Positions 35,645 to 47,080 are shown, numbered from the stretch's first letter. The stretch is DNA of 64,000 bases from Maniola hyperantus (GCF_902806685.2 NC_048538.1:9858001-9922000), one strand, 5' to 3'. The notes: generated by a model from the letters alone, not told the origin. Numbers and translations are program-made.

Positions 35645-36429
35645 TCCAGCTTAATGCCCGGTATCCACTGATTGATGTACCTATTCAGCATCCCAATCAG
35701 ATTGTTGATAGATGACGTTAAAAAAATAGCACGTCATCTGTCAAATGATCTGATAGGTCTGCTAAACACATCTCCGCCCATCTCCTCTTTGAATATCTAG
35801 CCTTGGCAAAGTGGCAAAGTCTCGGACAGTCAAGGTATAAAACTATTATTATTTAACTGTAATGTAAATAACTTCATAAAATAGTACGACATGAATTAAT
35901 TATGACCTACGTATTACTTGATATGGACTTCCGATTTGGCCTTTAAAGTAATATTGAAGGTTGAGTCTTTACCAGTTTATAGGTAAACTGCATCCATCGC
36001 CTTCATCAGAAATATTATTATTTATCGTTTACGATTTATCGTTTTATACGGGATTAAAACTATTGGATCCTTAACGTAATTGATCTCTTTCGAAATTCGT
36101 TTTAAGCAACTCCGACGTCACGACATAGAAAATATCAAGGGTGGCGCTACCAGGTGCAGTATTTTTATTGCTTCGTGTAATTTTTTGTCTGCTTATTGAA
36201 GTTGTAACGTATTTGAACTAATGGAAAATGCGAAATAATTATTCATACATTTTTATAATGATAAGCATCCTTCCGCGTCGGGATTTACCGTGAATCACAG
36301 TAGGTAAAAGTGTCATTAGGTACGTAACTGATTAAGTGTGTGTCAGTAGTCAAAACACCCATAACTCTTATGGAATGTAAGGTTCTAATACTGCTTATAA
36401 AAACAGAATTAAACCATTTCATTTATCTA

Positions 36430-36645
36430 GATATATAAAAGGAATATATATGGGTGGCTGACTGACTGACTGACTGATCTATCAACGCATAGCTTAAACT
36501 ACTGGACGGATCGGGCTGAAATTAGCTATTATGACATAGACATCCGCTAAGAAAGGATTTTTGAAAATAAAACCCCTAAGGGGGTAAAACAGGGGTTTGA
36601 AATTTGTGTAGTCCATGCGGATGAAGTCGCGGGCATAAGCTAGTA
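36430..36645 (+). repeat. Dispersed repeat with (CTGA)n start
   Basis: 'aaaggaatatatatgggtgg' and (ctga)n are followed by 'ctatcaacgcatagcttaaa', 'ctactggacggatcgggctg' and 'cctaagggggtaaaacaggg'. It ends 'gatgaagtcgcgggcataag'. Also at 39725-39905 and 56445-56805. Confidence 0.75.
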
Positions 36646-36654
36646 ATATAATAT

Positions 36655-36825
36655 GTACAGTACGCGGCAAAAAATATTATACATTGTACCTTTAGAAAGA
36701 GATATCGATTTCGTAGAGCGTTGTGTCTGTCGTTGAGACCGACAAAGCAATCCCCTGCCAGACACCCTTGAACTTTTAAACTTTATAAGGGCGTCCGTCT
36801 AGCAGGGCGCTGCTACGACATAATA
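36655..36825. mobile_element. Foldback element E, copy 1
   Basis: 'tacagtacgcggcaaaaaat', 'ttagaaagagatatcgattt' and 'cgtagagcgttgtgtctgtc / gttgagaccgacaaa' match 43888-44055 word for word apart from scattered changes. The right half here differs. Confidence 0.55.
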
Positions 36826-36827
36826 AT

Positions 36828-37253
36828 ATAAAAAGCCGGCCAAGTGCGAGTCAGGCTCGCGCAATGAGGGTTCCGTACTACAGTCGTATTTTTTCGACAT
36901 TTTGCACGATAATTCAAAAACTATGATGCATAAAAATAAGTAAAATTCTGTTTTAGAATGTACCTTTCATATGATACCCCACTTGATATACCTAGTCACT
37001 CACTTCGAAAGTTGAAAATACTAATTATTGGTTCATGACCACAACTTAATTTTTTTTGTGTGATCTAACCCTAAATTCACGGTTTTCAGATTTTCCCCCA
37101 AATGTCAGCTATAAGATCTACCTACCTGCCAAATTTCATGATTCTAGGTCAACGGGAAGTACCCTGTAGGCTTCTTGACAGACAGACAGACAGACAGACA
37201 ACAAAGTGATCCTATAAGGGTTCCGTTTTTCCTTTTGAGGTACGGAACCCTAA
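36828..37253 (+). mobile_element. 'ccggccaagtgcgagtc' family element
   Basis: 'aaaaagccggccaagtgcga' to 'ggtacggaaccctaaaaa', with an acag repeat at about 37180-37200. One of the best-preserved copies. Confidence 0.85.
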
Positions 37254-37949
37254 AAATTAGACTTTATACTTTGTCCTAAGATTTTTTACACTTATATTAC
37301 CTGTTTCTACCTATTTCCCAAAGCTACTATAATCCAAACTTCCTAGTCGCTGATCGTTCCTCCGGGACAATACGCAGATAAACTTCCAGCTTTTATAACG
37401 AAGGTCTGGCACGTGCTGGCTTTCTCTCTCTGTATAGTTATCCATATCATTTACTCAACCCATGCACTCCGCCTTAGAATACTTAATTCTTTAAAGGCTA
37501 AAAGATAGGTCATAATGATGATAGTAAAATTGTGTAAGCATATACTGAGAGCATAGGCGTCACAGTGCAATGTCGATAGGTTTAAAAATAGATGATAGTG
37601 ACGGGCTGACGGGCCGTGGGCACGCGAGTCCCATTCATCGCGGGCGCCATCCACGCCGATCGGCCTTCAACACATGCTGCTACTGTTTATTATTAACGCA
37701 TCCCGTCGCCCGTACCAGGCACACACACTAAAGCACTAGTCACACAAGAATCCCGTGCTAGGGCCGTGTTCTGACTTGTGTGACATATATTGCATCGTGC
37801 TCGAGCCCTGGTCAAAGTGGCATATTTCATTTAAAGTAAAACGAGAGGCCCATCACGTTTTTCCAGTGCGACCAGTTGCTTAAAGTCTTGGATACAAATC
37901 AGGAAATGGACATCATTTCTTTAACTCAAAGCATTTTTATCTGTTCTAG

Positions 37950-38057
37950 AACCAAAGAAAGATAAATTGGAGAATGGTGGCGAGTTGGTGAGGCCTGAGA
38001 GGCCGAATTCATTGACCGCGGGCAAACTCCCGAGGCGGATATGCTATCAAGGAGACG
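37950..38057 (+). CDS. Phactr: PHACTR exon: linker shared by both isoforms
   Basis: Acceptor ctgttctag at 37941-37949 and donor gacg|gtgagt at 38058; phase 1 in and out. It encodes EPKKDKLENGGELVRPERPN, then SLTAGKLPRRICYQGD. This is the first exon common to the long and short isoforms, since every possible upstream donor ends with a single G. It is a disordered, charged linker with no enzymatic motif. The coding call rests on splice sites, phase and the continuing frame. Confidence 0.85.
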
Positions 38058-38919
38058 GTGAGTCACGAATGCCATAGTAATCACCGCTTAAGGAAAACCA
38101 TCTGTTATGACGTTCGTACAATAAGGACCTTTTCCAATACTAACTTAAACTAGCTTTTACCCGCGACTCCATTTAGTTCACCGTAGTAAAAATCCTCTAC
38201 TTGGATCCATGTAACCCTTTGTTTTGACGGGAAAAAAGGAGACGTAGGTTTCCCTCTAAGCTGGTTTTAATGGTTGACTAGCTGTAAAAGATAATTATCG
38301 CACACATTTTTAATATTAGTAGGTAATAGGTATGGATTGAAAATAAAAAAATTATAATCTGAAATTTTCAACTAGCCTGTCTTAAAAAAAGTGGGTAGGT
38401 ACCTACATTAAAGTCACACAGGACAAAGTCTACATATTATATTTGTTTATGTAGAGAACAGTAAGTAATTTATCATATTGAATTAACTAGAGTAATAACA
38501 TGAAATATAATCATAAACGCATAGTAATTCACAGATTTCATCTTAAAACAATTTCTACTCTCCGCAATTATTTATATTCATACCCGCGAAGTAAACATTT
38601 GTTTCCATATAAATGACGCCTACTCATCGTTCACACAAGGCTAGTGAAAGCCAGCTCTCCGATGTCTAATGTATAAATCGTTAGCTCATGTTGGTTATAA
38701 AGCGAAATAAATATTTCATTCGTGGCATATGTACCTTATATGTAAGATTCAGTCATTCGCGATTATAAATCGGATCTTAGAAAATCTTTGCTTTGTTAGA
38801 TAGCTAAATAATTAATGTATATCTTACATCATTACAAAACACATAGCGATATCTGCAATAATGTTTTCTTCGATGCAATACATGTACCTACACTACACAT
38901 ACACAAAGTTTTAATAGGG

Positions 38920-39130
38920 ATGATGTAAGTAAGCTTAGCAAGGGAGCTTGTATGAAATACACAGATGTGACGTCATAAACGTTTGACGAAGACGTATTTT
39001 TTAGATAAATCGATAATTTAAAATGGTTCGCAAACTAACAGCGGACGCGAATTTTACGAATCATGGAAGACAATCTATTTAATAGTTTCTAAGAAATAAT
39101 TTATTTTTGTCAGTCATCATCCCAATTATA
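38920..39130 (+). repeat. Dispersed repeat shared with 10555 and 19225
   Basis: 'cagatgtgacgtcataaacg', 'tttaaaatggttcgcaaact', 'aacagcggacgcgaatttta' and 'taagaaataatttatttttg'. Confidence 0.6.
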
Positions 39131-39350
39131 GATTACTAGCTGATTCGCTCGAGTGAAATTTAATGTATAGGTACCTATAAACATAAAGTTTATGTCACTC
39201 GGGAGTCGGGAAGAAAGTAGCTTTCTAATAGTGAAAGAATTTTTGAAATCGGTCCAGTAGTTTTAGAGTTTATTCGTTACAAACATACAAAAATACAAAT
39301 CTTTCCTTTTTATAATAAGTAGTATGTATATTTTGCCCTTTTGTTGGTAG

Positions 39351-39536
39351 TCGGTGGTTACACCGTGGGCGGCGAAGGCGGCGACGCGAGCGCGGAAGAG
39401 CAGCTGATGCTGTCGGACCTGCCCGAGCCGCCCATCGCCGTGTCCGACATCGGGCCCATCCCGCCGCCGCCGATGTTCAGCTCGCCGAGCCCCACGCGCC
39501 ACCATGCGCACTCCCTCGCCAATACACATTCCGATT
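39351..39536 (+). CDS. Phactr: PHACTR exon: Gly/acidic and proline-rich linker
   Basis: Acceptor ttgttggtag at 39341-39350 and donor gatt|gtaagt at 39537; phase 1 in and out. The peptide reads VGGYTVGGEGGDASAEEQLM, then LSDLPEPPIAVSDIGPIPPP and PMFSSPSPTRHHAHS. It has a strong third-position GC bias. Proline-rich low-complexity linker, as PHACTR proteins have between RPEL1 and the C-terminal half. Confidence 0.88.
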
Positions 39537-39724
39537 GTAAGTTTCAGCTGCATATTCTGTTACTTTGTGGTTGATTGATTTATTGAGAAATATCCTCGGT
39601 ATGCTTATACAGTGATGCCAAATCGTATACCGAGAGGTTACATGGTTTACCAAATTCATTGAGACTATAAATATAACTAATAACCGGCTGGACTCACGTT
39701 CCAGTCGTTGAGACTAATCTTTAC

Positions 39725-39905
39725 AAAAGGAAAAGCTGACTGATCTATCAACGCGCAGCTCAAACTTCTAGACGCATCGGGCTGAAATTTGGCATGCAGA
39801 TAGTTATTACGACGTAGGCGTCCGCTGAAAAAAGATTTTTGAAAATTTAACCCCGTTTGAAATTTTTATAGTCCTAGCGGACGAAGTCGCGAGCATAAGC
39901 TAGTA
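39725..39905 (+). repeat. Dispersed repeat with 'gctgactgatctatcaacgc'
   Basis: 'aaaggaaaagctgactgatc', 'cgggctgaaatttggcatgc' and 'cggacgaagtcgcgagcata'. Same family as 36430 and 56445. Confidence 0.75.
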
Positions 39906-40003
39906 TAAAATACGTCTAGTGGTTGGTGCTGAGCAATCAGGCCACTGAGCAAGGTAAGTGCTTGTGAGGTTGGCGCCTTGTCGGCAAAATGATGAAGAGT
40001 CCA

Positions 40004-40282
40004 TACTCTATCTACGGAAAGAAGTTAGTATAGCGCTCTCTCTGTTATGTAATCCCACACAAATGACAGACAAAAATCTCAGTGGGGGTTAACCATTTGG
40101 AGTTACCAACCAATCACAAACTAAACCATGTTTTCGAATCAATTTCGAATGTTTTTTGAAAACATATTTGTGATTGGTTGGGTTAAAATGTTTAACTCCC
40201 ACTGAGATTTTTGTCTCTGTAATTTGCATGGGATTACGTAACAGAAAAAGCGCTATACTAACTTCTTTCCGTGGATAGAGTA
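40004..40282. mobile_element. 279-bp MITE 45 bp upstream of an exon
   Basis: The left arm 'tactctatctacggaaagaa / gttagtatagcgct' is mirrored by 'agcgctatactaacttcttt / ccgtggatagagta'. Inner arms 'tgacagacaaaaatctcagt' and 'actgagatttttgtctctg' continue the inversion, so nearly the whole element folds back. It ends 45 bp before the PHACTR exon at 40327, within reach of the branch-point region. Confidence 0.88.
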
Positions 40283-40326
40283 TAAAAAGTTAGTCATAAT
40301 AAATGTGATGGAATGTCCATTACCAG

Positions 40327-40525
40327 CTGAAGAGGAGGAGTCTGGCTCGGAAGAGGAGGCGGAGGCGAACGCAGACACGTCCCGCGTGGAGGAAATCCCG
40401 CCGAAGGAGCCGCTGTACAACGCCGTGCCGCTCAAGTCCGCGCTCAAGAAGCGGCCCGCGCCCGCCGCCTCGCCCGCCGCCACGCCGCTCGCGCCGCGCC
40501 AGGACCACCACCACGCCAGCTTCAA
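40327..40525 (+). CDS. Phactr: PHACTR exon: acidic stretch and PLKSALKKRP
   Basis: Acceptor cattaccag at 40318-40326. The peptide is SEEEESGSEEEAEANADTSR, then VEEIPPKEPLYNAVPLKSAL and KKRPAPAASPAATPLAPRQD, then HHHASFK. The donor is caa|gttagt at 40526, and the exon leaves in phase 2. 'LKSALKK' is a PHACTR-like block (family knowledge, from memory). The acceptor has a weak pyrimidine tract and a MITE close upstream. The antisense frames here are by-products of GC-rich codons. Confidence 0.88.
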
Positions 40526-40879
40526 GTTAGTATACCTTTAGCCACTACATTGGACCATAATCTGATGTTTTAAAACAATCAGACTATTATTGTTATATTA
40601 TGTTCAATTTTAAAACTCCCAAATCCCAAAAAGCTCGATCGCCAAATAAACTTTAACTGAAAAACAAAATTGTAACAGATTTCCTATTCCAGATGGTACA
40701 AAAAACCGGACAAATGCGAATTGAACTCGTGTGGGTTTCTTAGTTCTATCAATATGCTAAATTTATTCCTCAGTTAAGTTCGAATGAAAAATCGGTCCCT
40801 AGTTTAAAAAAATATACAAAAAAGCATTTATTCAACCACGCAAACATAATCTAATCGCAACATAAATTATAAGTTATAA

Positions 40880-41045
40880 CGCGTAAAATTTAACTCCTCA
40901 TGCGCCATTTATCTTTTTGTGTCAAATTTCATGTCAAAATTACGATTTTAGCCCTTATTTTAAAGGTGAACCGTACTTTTGACATGACAGTCGATCCTTT
41001 AAATGAAAAAAAAAAACTGAAATTTTGTCAAAAGTTGAGAAAACC
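40880..41045. mobile_element. MITE family C, copy 2
   Basis: 'taactcctcatgcgccattt', 'catgtcaaaattacgatttt', 'agcccttattttaaaggtga' and 'accgtacttttgacatgaca', the same core as 14645 and 41865. One arm is decayed. Confidence 0.6.
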
Positions 41046-41864
41046 TCATGGCATGGTGTGCCTCAGGTAGAAGCAGAGCAGCATCTGTGTTTGAGTTAGT
41101 GCGGTTCGAGGCGACCTCTCAGTCGGGGCTGAAAGGCTGAAATTAACTATCCCTACAAAATAAATCTATCCGTAATCCGCCCATAGCAACATTGTTATTT
41201 GTCAAAAATTGTATGGTCTTATTTGACAAACAACAACATTTTATAACTTATCGACAGATTACAGATAAATTAATTATTAGTTTCGGCCGTAAATGAATAT
41301 ATTTTGTCGTAATAATATATTATTATTAAGACAAATGCATACTAATGAGTCAAGAACCAGAAAGTGAAGTAGTAACTAGTGAAAATGTGTAATTACGAGC
41401 ACGCGAGCTCCGGGTTAGAGGAGGTTATATCACATCACATCTTTCATAAAAAAATTATGTTTAGCTTGAAAGTTTTTAACTATGAATATCGAAGAGCGGA
41501 ATGCGTTTTTATTTGATGGCATACAAAGTAAACCTGCAGACAATGATTGTCTTTTATTTCTGCTTTTTTCTAAATATAAATATAATGTTGGCATCGAAGG
41601 GGCAATTACTTTAAGACAATATAAATTCTTATAATTTCAAGAATCTAATAAAAGTTTAAAATGCGCTATATAAATATAAAGTTGTGACTCATACAGCAGG
41701 GTTTAGTGCCAATAAGATGAAACAATAAACCGATTTCATTTTGTTGAGTTTACATTATTATAATCGTCCCAAAAAAACATCTGCATGCCAATTTTTTTAA
41801 TGCTGTCACTTTTGGTAATATTATGCTCTTGCCAAAAAGTGACAGCGTTACAAAATTTTAACTA

Positions 41865-42015
41865 CAATGCGTAAAAATGACTTTTCACGCACCATTATGT
41901 TTCCTGTCAAAAGTACGATTTTAGTCCTTATTTTAAAGGTGGGACCGTACTTTTGACATGACGTACCCACAGGGTTAAAATGGCGCGTGAAACGTCATTT
42001 TGTACAGACTATAAA
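41865..42015. mobile_element. MITE family C, copy 3
   Basis: The arms 'aaaatgacttttcacgcacc' and 'ggcgcgtgaaacgtcatttt' are inverted. The core is 'gtcaaaagtacgattttagt / ccttattttaaaggtg', followed by the reverse 'gtacttttgacatgac'. Confidence 0.75.
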
Positions 42016-42710
42016 TCACTTTAACTGTCCTTGTGCAAGTCGGCTTAATCCTTGGTCAAAAGTAATAATCGAGTACGTATTTAATTTGGCCTATTTTGTT
42101 GCAACAAATAATAACGCAACATTAACGATTGTACATGAGACTTGTGCAAAATCACATTTGTAATTTAAATGAATAAGCCAATTGTATTGCACTTTCATGT
42201 GGGCTAAAAAATTGCGCGTTGCAATAGAAGAGATGTTGCATACATAATGCAATGATTTAGTACCTACTATGCCTAAAAATTAAAATATATTAAAATCTGT
42301 TAGTAAAAAAAACTGTGAAGTTAGAAAATCTGTTTATTTATTATAGTGTAATATTTATAATATATTTATTTCTTTTATTGACACAGATCACACATCGATT
42401 GTACGTTTCTTGGGCAAGAAAATAGATAGCTAGTGGTGGGACAAGTGCCTTAAGTACCTTTAACTGTTTATAAATAAAAAATGTTGAAATATCCGATTTA
42501 TAATGTAGTTTATTAGCTGTGACCAAAACAAGAGAACATTTTTTAAGGAGTTTTTCACGAGTTATTGGTATGTCTAGCTCAGAAGGGAAATGTTGGATAG
42601 CCTCAAAATTTGGGTTTAAAAAGTTAATTGGTCATATAAACCCTAATAACCGACACATATTTCGCCGGTTTATTGAACTCTGTCTTGTTTCCATCATGCG
42701 GTGCGTGCAG

Positions 42711-42743
42711 GCGGCCGCCGCCCAAGCCGAGGATCCGCATATG
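42711..42743 (+). CDS. Phactr: Candidate 33-nt PHACTR microexon
   Basis: Flanked by a good acceptor (gtgcgtgcag, 42701-42710) and a donor (catatg|gtaaca at 42744). Its length is divisible by three. Entering in phase 2 from the previous exon it encodes RPPPKPRIRI, plus a cysteine completed across the next junction. Its GC content and proline-rich, basic product resemble the neighbouring PHACTR exons and differ from the surrounding intron. Inclusion gives 589 aa instead of 578; skipping also keeps the frame. Not provable without transcripts. Confidence 0.6.
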
Positions 42744-43887
42744 GTAACACCCCCTCGTTATATGTCGATGTTGTCGCGCCTCACAGATCTTCCGACGGTC
42801 CGCTTCGCCTTCGCCCATGCATCGTGCATTGCACGCTTCCAAATCTCATGTCTTCATACATAATATTCATTTATATACTCTGATTTTTATTTAAAGACCA
42901 AATTTAGATATGAAATCTAGAATGCGCAGATGAAACATAACGATTACATCACATTAAAAGTTTTTTACGTTACTTAACTGTACCTAATTTAAAAGTCTAC
43001 TATAGTAGAATTTTTAATTGAACAAAGCATTTTGACAGGAGCTTATGCCAAATTGTAAAAATTGATGCCATATTTAAAGTAATAGTGATGTGATATGGCG
43101 TTTGTGTCCATTGTGATTTGAGTCAATGAACCAGCTCCTACTTCTCTATTTTACACTGAGATCACTCAATTTGTATTTATTACATACAGGGACACACGTA
43201 GGTACGTACTACGTACGAATAATTTTTATACAGTACGTGAAAAGTGATGCGCAGAGGCCAGATTCAGGATATAGGTTCATCACACAAAGGGTTATCCAAG
43301 GTGGAAAGCGAACCCATGGCCTATGATTCCGAAGTCAGTTACTAACCACTGAAATAACAAGTCTGTCCATATGAATCTTTATTTTATCCTCCTTATCGTA
43401 CTAAGGCACTAATGTCAGTCTTTTTTGTCGCAACTTTATTTCACGGAAAAACTGACAACACAGAAAATTTCAATTTGCTTTGTATTAAAAATTCGACTGT
43501 GCAGTTTACATTTTTTGGTCGTAAATTGAAATTCGGAGTACTTAAGTGGCAACTCACAACACTAACGATCATTGACGTCTGTATGAATACACGCTCCAAT
43601 AATAATCACTTACACAAACCTTAAATAGAACTTAATTAGCTTATCTGATACACACATGATATATGTAGCAAACGAATTAAAATGCGTACACTAATAGAAT
43701 TTCATTATATCTATGTCGTGTTATGAATGATAAATGTTTCCTAGGTTATCTGGCTGTTTGACGCTATTGTTCTATCTCTTCGTATGTCTGTTCTGCATGT
43801 TCATGTATTGATCGAACCAAACTCATAAAACGTTGTCGGTTAGTATACAAAGAATGTACTGGTTTAAAAAATTCATAAGTAGGTATT

Positions 43888-44055
43888 TACAGTACGCGGC
43901 AGAAAATATTGCACATCGAACTTTAAAAAGAGATAACGGTTTCGTAAAGCGTTGTCTCTGTCGTTGAGACCGACAAAATAGGTATCAGTGACAGAGACGT
44001 CGCTCTACGGTATATACGCTCTACGATATTTCCTGCCGGGTACCGTATTTTTAAC
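43888..44055. mobile_element. Foldback element E, copy 2
   Basis: The ends 'gtacgcggcagaaaatat' and 'atatttcctgccgggtac' are inverted. The interior 'cgtaaagcgttgtctctgtc' is mirrored by 'gtgacagagacgtcgctcta'. More complete than the copy at 36655. Confidence 0.72.
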
Positions 44056-44403
44056 TTAAAAAACGAAATGGTGTTGATGGTTAATATATTAACTAATTGC
44101 TTAGTTGCTTTAGGACATTACCATGTGGTACTGTGCGTGCACCATAAATATCATGAGACCTGACCCGGTAATGTTATTTTAATTTTTAACCTGCAATTTT
44201 TTTTTCACAATAAATGTATTGATTCTTGCTGACTCTTTTCATAACCGGCGCGGTGGTAGACCTACACATTATTAGAGCCATTTAGTTGGCCTACATTAAA
44301 AATTATTTTGAAATTACTATTTTTTGATTTCTAAAACAGTCCATAGAATAGCAGCCAAATGTAGGGGAGGTCCAGGTCTGATGTTATTATTGTTCACGCA
44401 TAC

Positions 44404-44572
44404 CTATAGTACGCGACAGGTTGAAATAGCAATCGGGGTGGAAATGCCCCGCACACCCGCACAGCCACGCGCTATCCCGGTGCGGGCTAGCGCGGGTGAC
44501 GTGCGCGTGTGCCGGGCGTTCCCCCACCTCATACCCCGATTGGCATCTCAACCTTTTGCGGACTATAATCTG
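44404..44572. mobile_element. GC-rich MITE family D, copy 3
   Basis: 'gacaggttgaaatagcaatc / ggggtgg' is mirrored by 'ccacctcataccccgattgg / catctcaacctttt'. The inner arms 'gcacacccgcacagccacgc' and 'gcgggtgacgtgcgcgtgtg' are also complementary. The best copy of the family. Confidence 0.72.
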
Positions 44573-45579
44573 TTTTGATGGACCTATTTATTATTGTAAT
44601 CAGAAAACTTGCCCTAACAGGGTCAGTTTGTTTGTTTAGGTAGAGTTGTTGTTGAATAATTAAATTATTCCATTAACTGTTACAATAGTGTACCGGCACA
44701 ATAAACTGTAACGGTGGCAGGTGGCAGGTGTGATGGTGACAGTCACGCACGTCTGCATTGACGCTCACAACTGATTTTCAACTAAAATATTTCACTTGGT
44801 TTTACTTTCTCAAGTTCCCGACTAACTGTTACAACGTTATTTTAAATACTGTTTTGCCATTTTAACGGTGTAGGTCGCTGTAAAACACTGTAGTTAAAAT
44901 AAACTTTATTTTACAGTCATTTACAGTTATATTTTATAATGACGTTACATGTTTTAAGAGTTAGGCTAATATTACATTTATCTGTAAAGTTCTATCTTAG
45001 TTTGTAGAAAATTCGCACAGAAAATACACAATTCGCTTTTTTAGATCATAATATTACCTACTACTTTCCTGAAATAAGTTATTCCCTTATTACATTATAT
45101 TGAATATTTCATGTTGTGTCGAATGTTTTACCGTTCCTAATAGTACCTACCAGGATATGTGGTAGACACACCGTTATATTAATTCTAAAATTCTAAAGTA
45201 TGGGTTACTTTTCCTATTCAATATAGTGTAAGTACAATTTCATCAGAAATGTGTAAGAACGCCCAGTGAAAAACTCAAAATCGCATTGGCTACCAGAATT
45301 CTGTTAATCTAAGCTAATCATAAGAAAATTAAACAATTCGCTCACTTCAAATTCTTACACACCTCTGGTAGAAAATGGCCCTATGCCTAACGACCGAACA
45401 CAGAGACGCTTCTTAATCCTTAAGTGCATCTTAAATATTAAGGCTCACTTGTACAAGGACCGTTAAACTAATTTGACTTTTTGACAAGAGCGTAATGCGG
45501 TTGCCAAAAAGTGACAGCATGAATAAATCCTAAATCAGTTTAACACTGGATTTCATGGTAAAGATAAGGGCTTCTTTAG

Positions 45580-45672
45580 GCGACCATTCTGACGACATGT
45601 GTCATATTTAACTTTAATGCATTGCATAAAGGTTGAATATGACACATAATATGTCGTCTGAATGGTGAATCT
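45580..45672. mobile_element. Short perfect-stem foldback element
   Basis: 'accattctgacgacatgtgt / catatttaac' is mirrored by 'gttgaatatgacacataata / tgtcgtctgaatggt', giving a stem of about 30 bp around 'tttaatgcattgcataaa'. It sits about 200 bp upstream of the PHACTR exon at 45872. Confidence 0.7.
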
Positions 45673-45871
45673 TGACTATGAATTCCACCTTTGCCTGTCT
45701 TCGTACAGATAGGCCTTAGTGACTTATTTTTTACCTTTTGTCTACAAGTAAGTAGATGTCAGAAACAGTCAATTAAATTTAAAATGTCTTAAGTACTAAG
45801 AAACGGTTCTTTCGAAGGATAACAATAAACAGTAGATGAAACTGACCTACACTTGTAACTCGTACCTACAG

Positions 45872-46051
45872 CAGTCGACCGGTGCGCATCGGTAACGCGC
45901 TAGAGAACAAGGAAAACGCACGGCCCTGGGAGGGCGAGTTCCGCGAGGAGTGCGCGAGCGACTCGGAGCGCGTCGCCGCCAAGCTCGCGCGCAAGGAAAG
46001 CCTCAATATCAAGCTGGCGCTGCGCCCCGACCGCCAGGAACTCATCAACAG
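45872..46051 (+). CDS. Phactr: PHACTR exon: NKENARPWEGEF block and first part of RPEL2
   Basis: Acceptor tacag at 45867-45871, immediately followed by a second cag (NAGNAG at 45871-45874). It enters in phase 2 and leaves in phase 2 at acag|gtatag (46052). The peptide is SRPVRIGNALENKENARPWE, then GEFREECASDSERVAAKLAR and KESLNIKLALRPDRQELINR. The last part is the start of a canonical RPEL repeat (RPDRQEL), which finishes in the next exon. RPELs 2-4 together bind G-actin. The acidic-to-basic heptad-like segment before it is typical of the family's C-terminal half. Confidence 0.95.
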
Positions 46052-46317
46052 GTATAGTAATAAAATAATAGTACATTACTATCCAGGCCTGAAATAAAGC
46101 GATTGACGGCTGTGTGATATTGAAAAGACAGGGCGAAGCGAGTACTTCTAAACAAAACGAGGCCATCGATTGCTATATCGGCCGAGACTTGTTGACTACT
46201 TTTCTCTTATTTGCAAGGAAACAACAAATGAATTCAAGAAAAAAAGATACATTGCAGCCTCTATATCATATCGAACGCCGGCTCACTGAGCATCGATCTC
46301 CTTTTAGAATAAGACGG

Positions 46318-46440
46318 GTTTAAGCCATAGTTCATCACGCTGGATAAGTGCGGATTAGTAGAATTCACACACCTTTGAGAACTTAATGGAGAACTCAAGG
46401 TATGCAGGTTTCTTCTCCATGTTTTCCTTCAAAGTACCAA
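46318..46440 (-). mobile_element. SINE fragment, minus orientation
   Basis: 'aagccatagttcatcacgct', 'acacacctttgagaacttaa' and 'ctccatgttttccttcaaag' match the reverse strand of the SINE. Confidence 0.6.
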
Positions 46441-46939
46441 ATACTAATATAAATAGCACAATCACATCTAAGTTATTTAAACCAAGAAACATTATGCATC
46501 GTTTTCGGTGATTTAGGGCCAACGCACACCGGTGGCCATGGCCGAAGCTTCTCACCAAACCAAACCAAACCAAACTAAAGCCAATTAAGAAATTTTTTAA
46601 TTTCAAATTGAAGCAATTGCCTAGAATCGAACCCAGGACCTCCCACTTACAAGACCACAGCTCTCACCACTGCGCCAGGGAGATCGTCAAAATACTACAT
46701 AGCATGATAGTAACATTGAGTTACCTAATAGTAGTAGGAAGTACCTTGAATGTTGCCAATATAATCAAACGTTTCGGCATTGTGCCAACTTTGGCACTAC
46801 CTACGTGTACTCTCTAGAATATTTCAGCAAATTTATTTACAATTAGTTTTGTTTACGTGAAATTATTCCAAAACTCGGTGAATCATATTCCTTGAACAGT
46901 TAAATTAATTTCATTTTTTACATTGGAGATTGGGTATAA

Positions 46940-47080
46940 TAGATAGCTGATATGGTTAACTGAACTAACATCTAAATGTGTTGCTATTCCTTTCCTATAA
47001 TGCTTCCTATGGAAAAGGATAGACTAAATTTAGACCTATCCATTTAGGATAGAATCACGTACAACAGAATTAGTCACAAT
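46940..47080. mobile_element. Degraded copy of foldback element A
   Basis: 'taactgaactaacatctaaa', 'gttgctattcctttcctata', 'ggaaaaggatagactaaatt' and 'caacagaattagtcacaatg' match the order of words in 13898-14052. Confidence 0.55.

Noticed and set aside
40253..40525. Minus-strand frames over the acidic exon
   Set aside because: Antisense to the PHACTR exon at 40327-40525, whose splice sites and phase are convincing.
42519..42863. A 114-aa protein over the microexon region
   Set aside because: The frame differs from the microexon phase and runs through AT-rich intron with no domain. The splice-defined 33-nt block explains the local GC content better.
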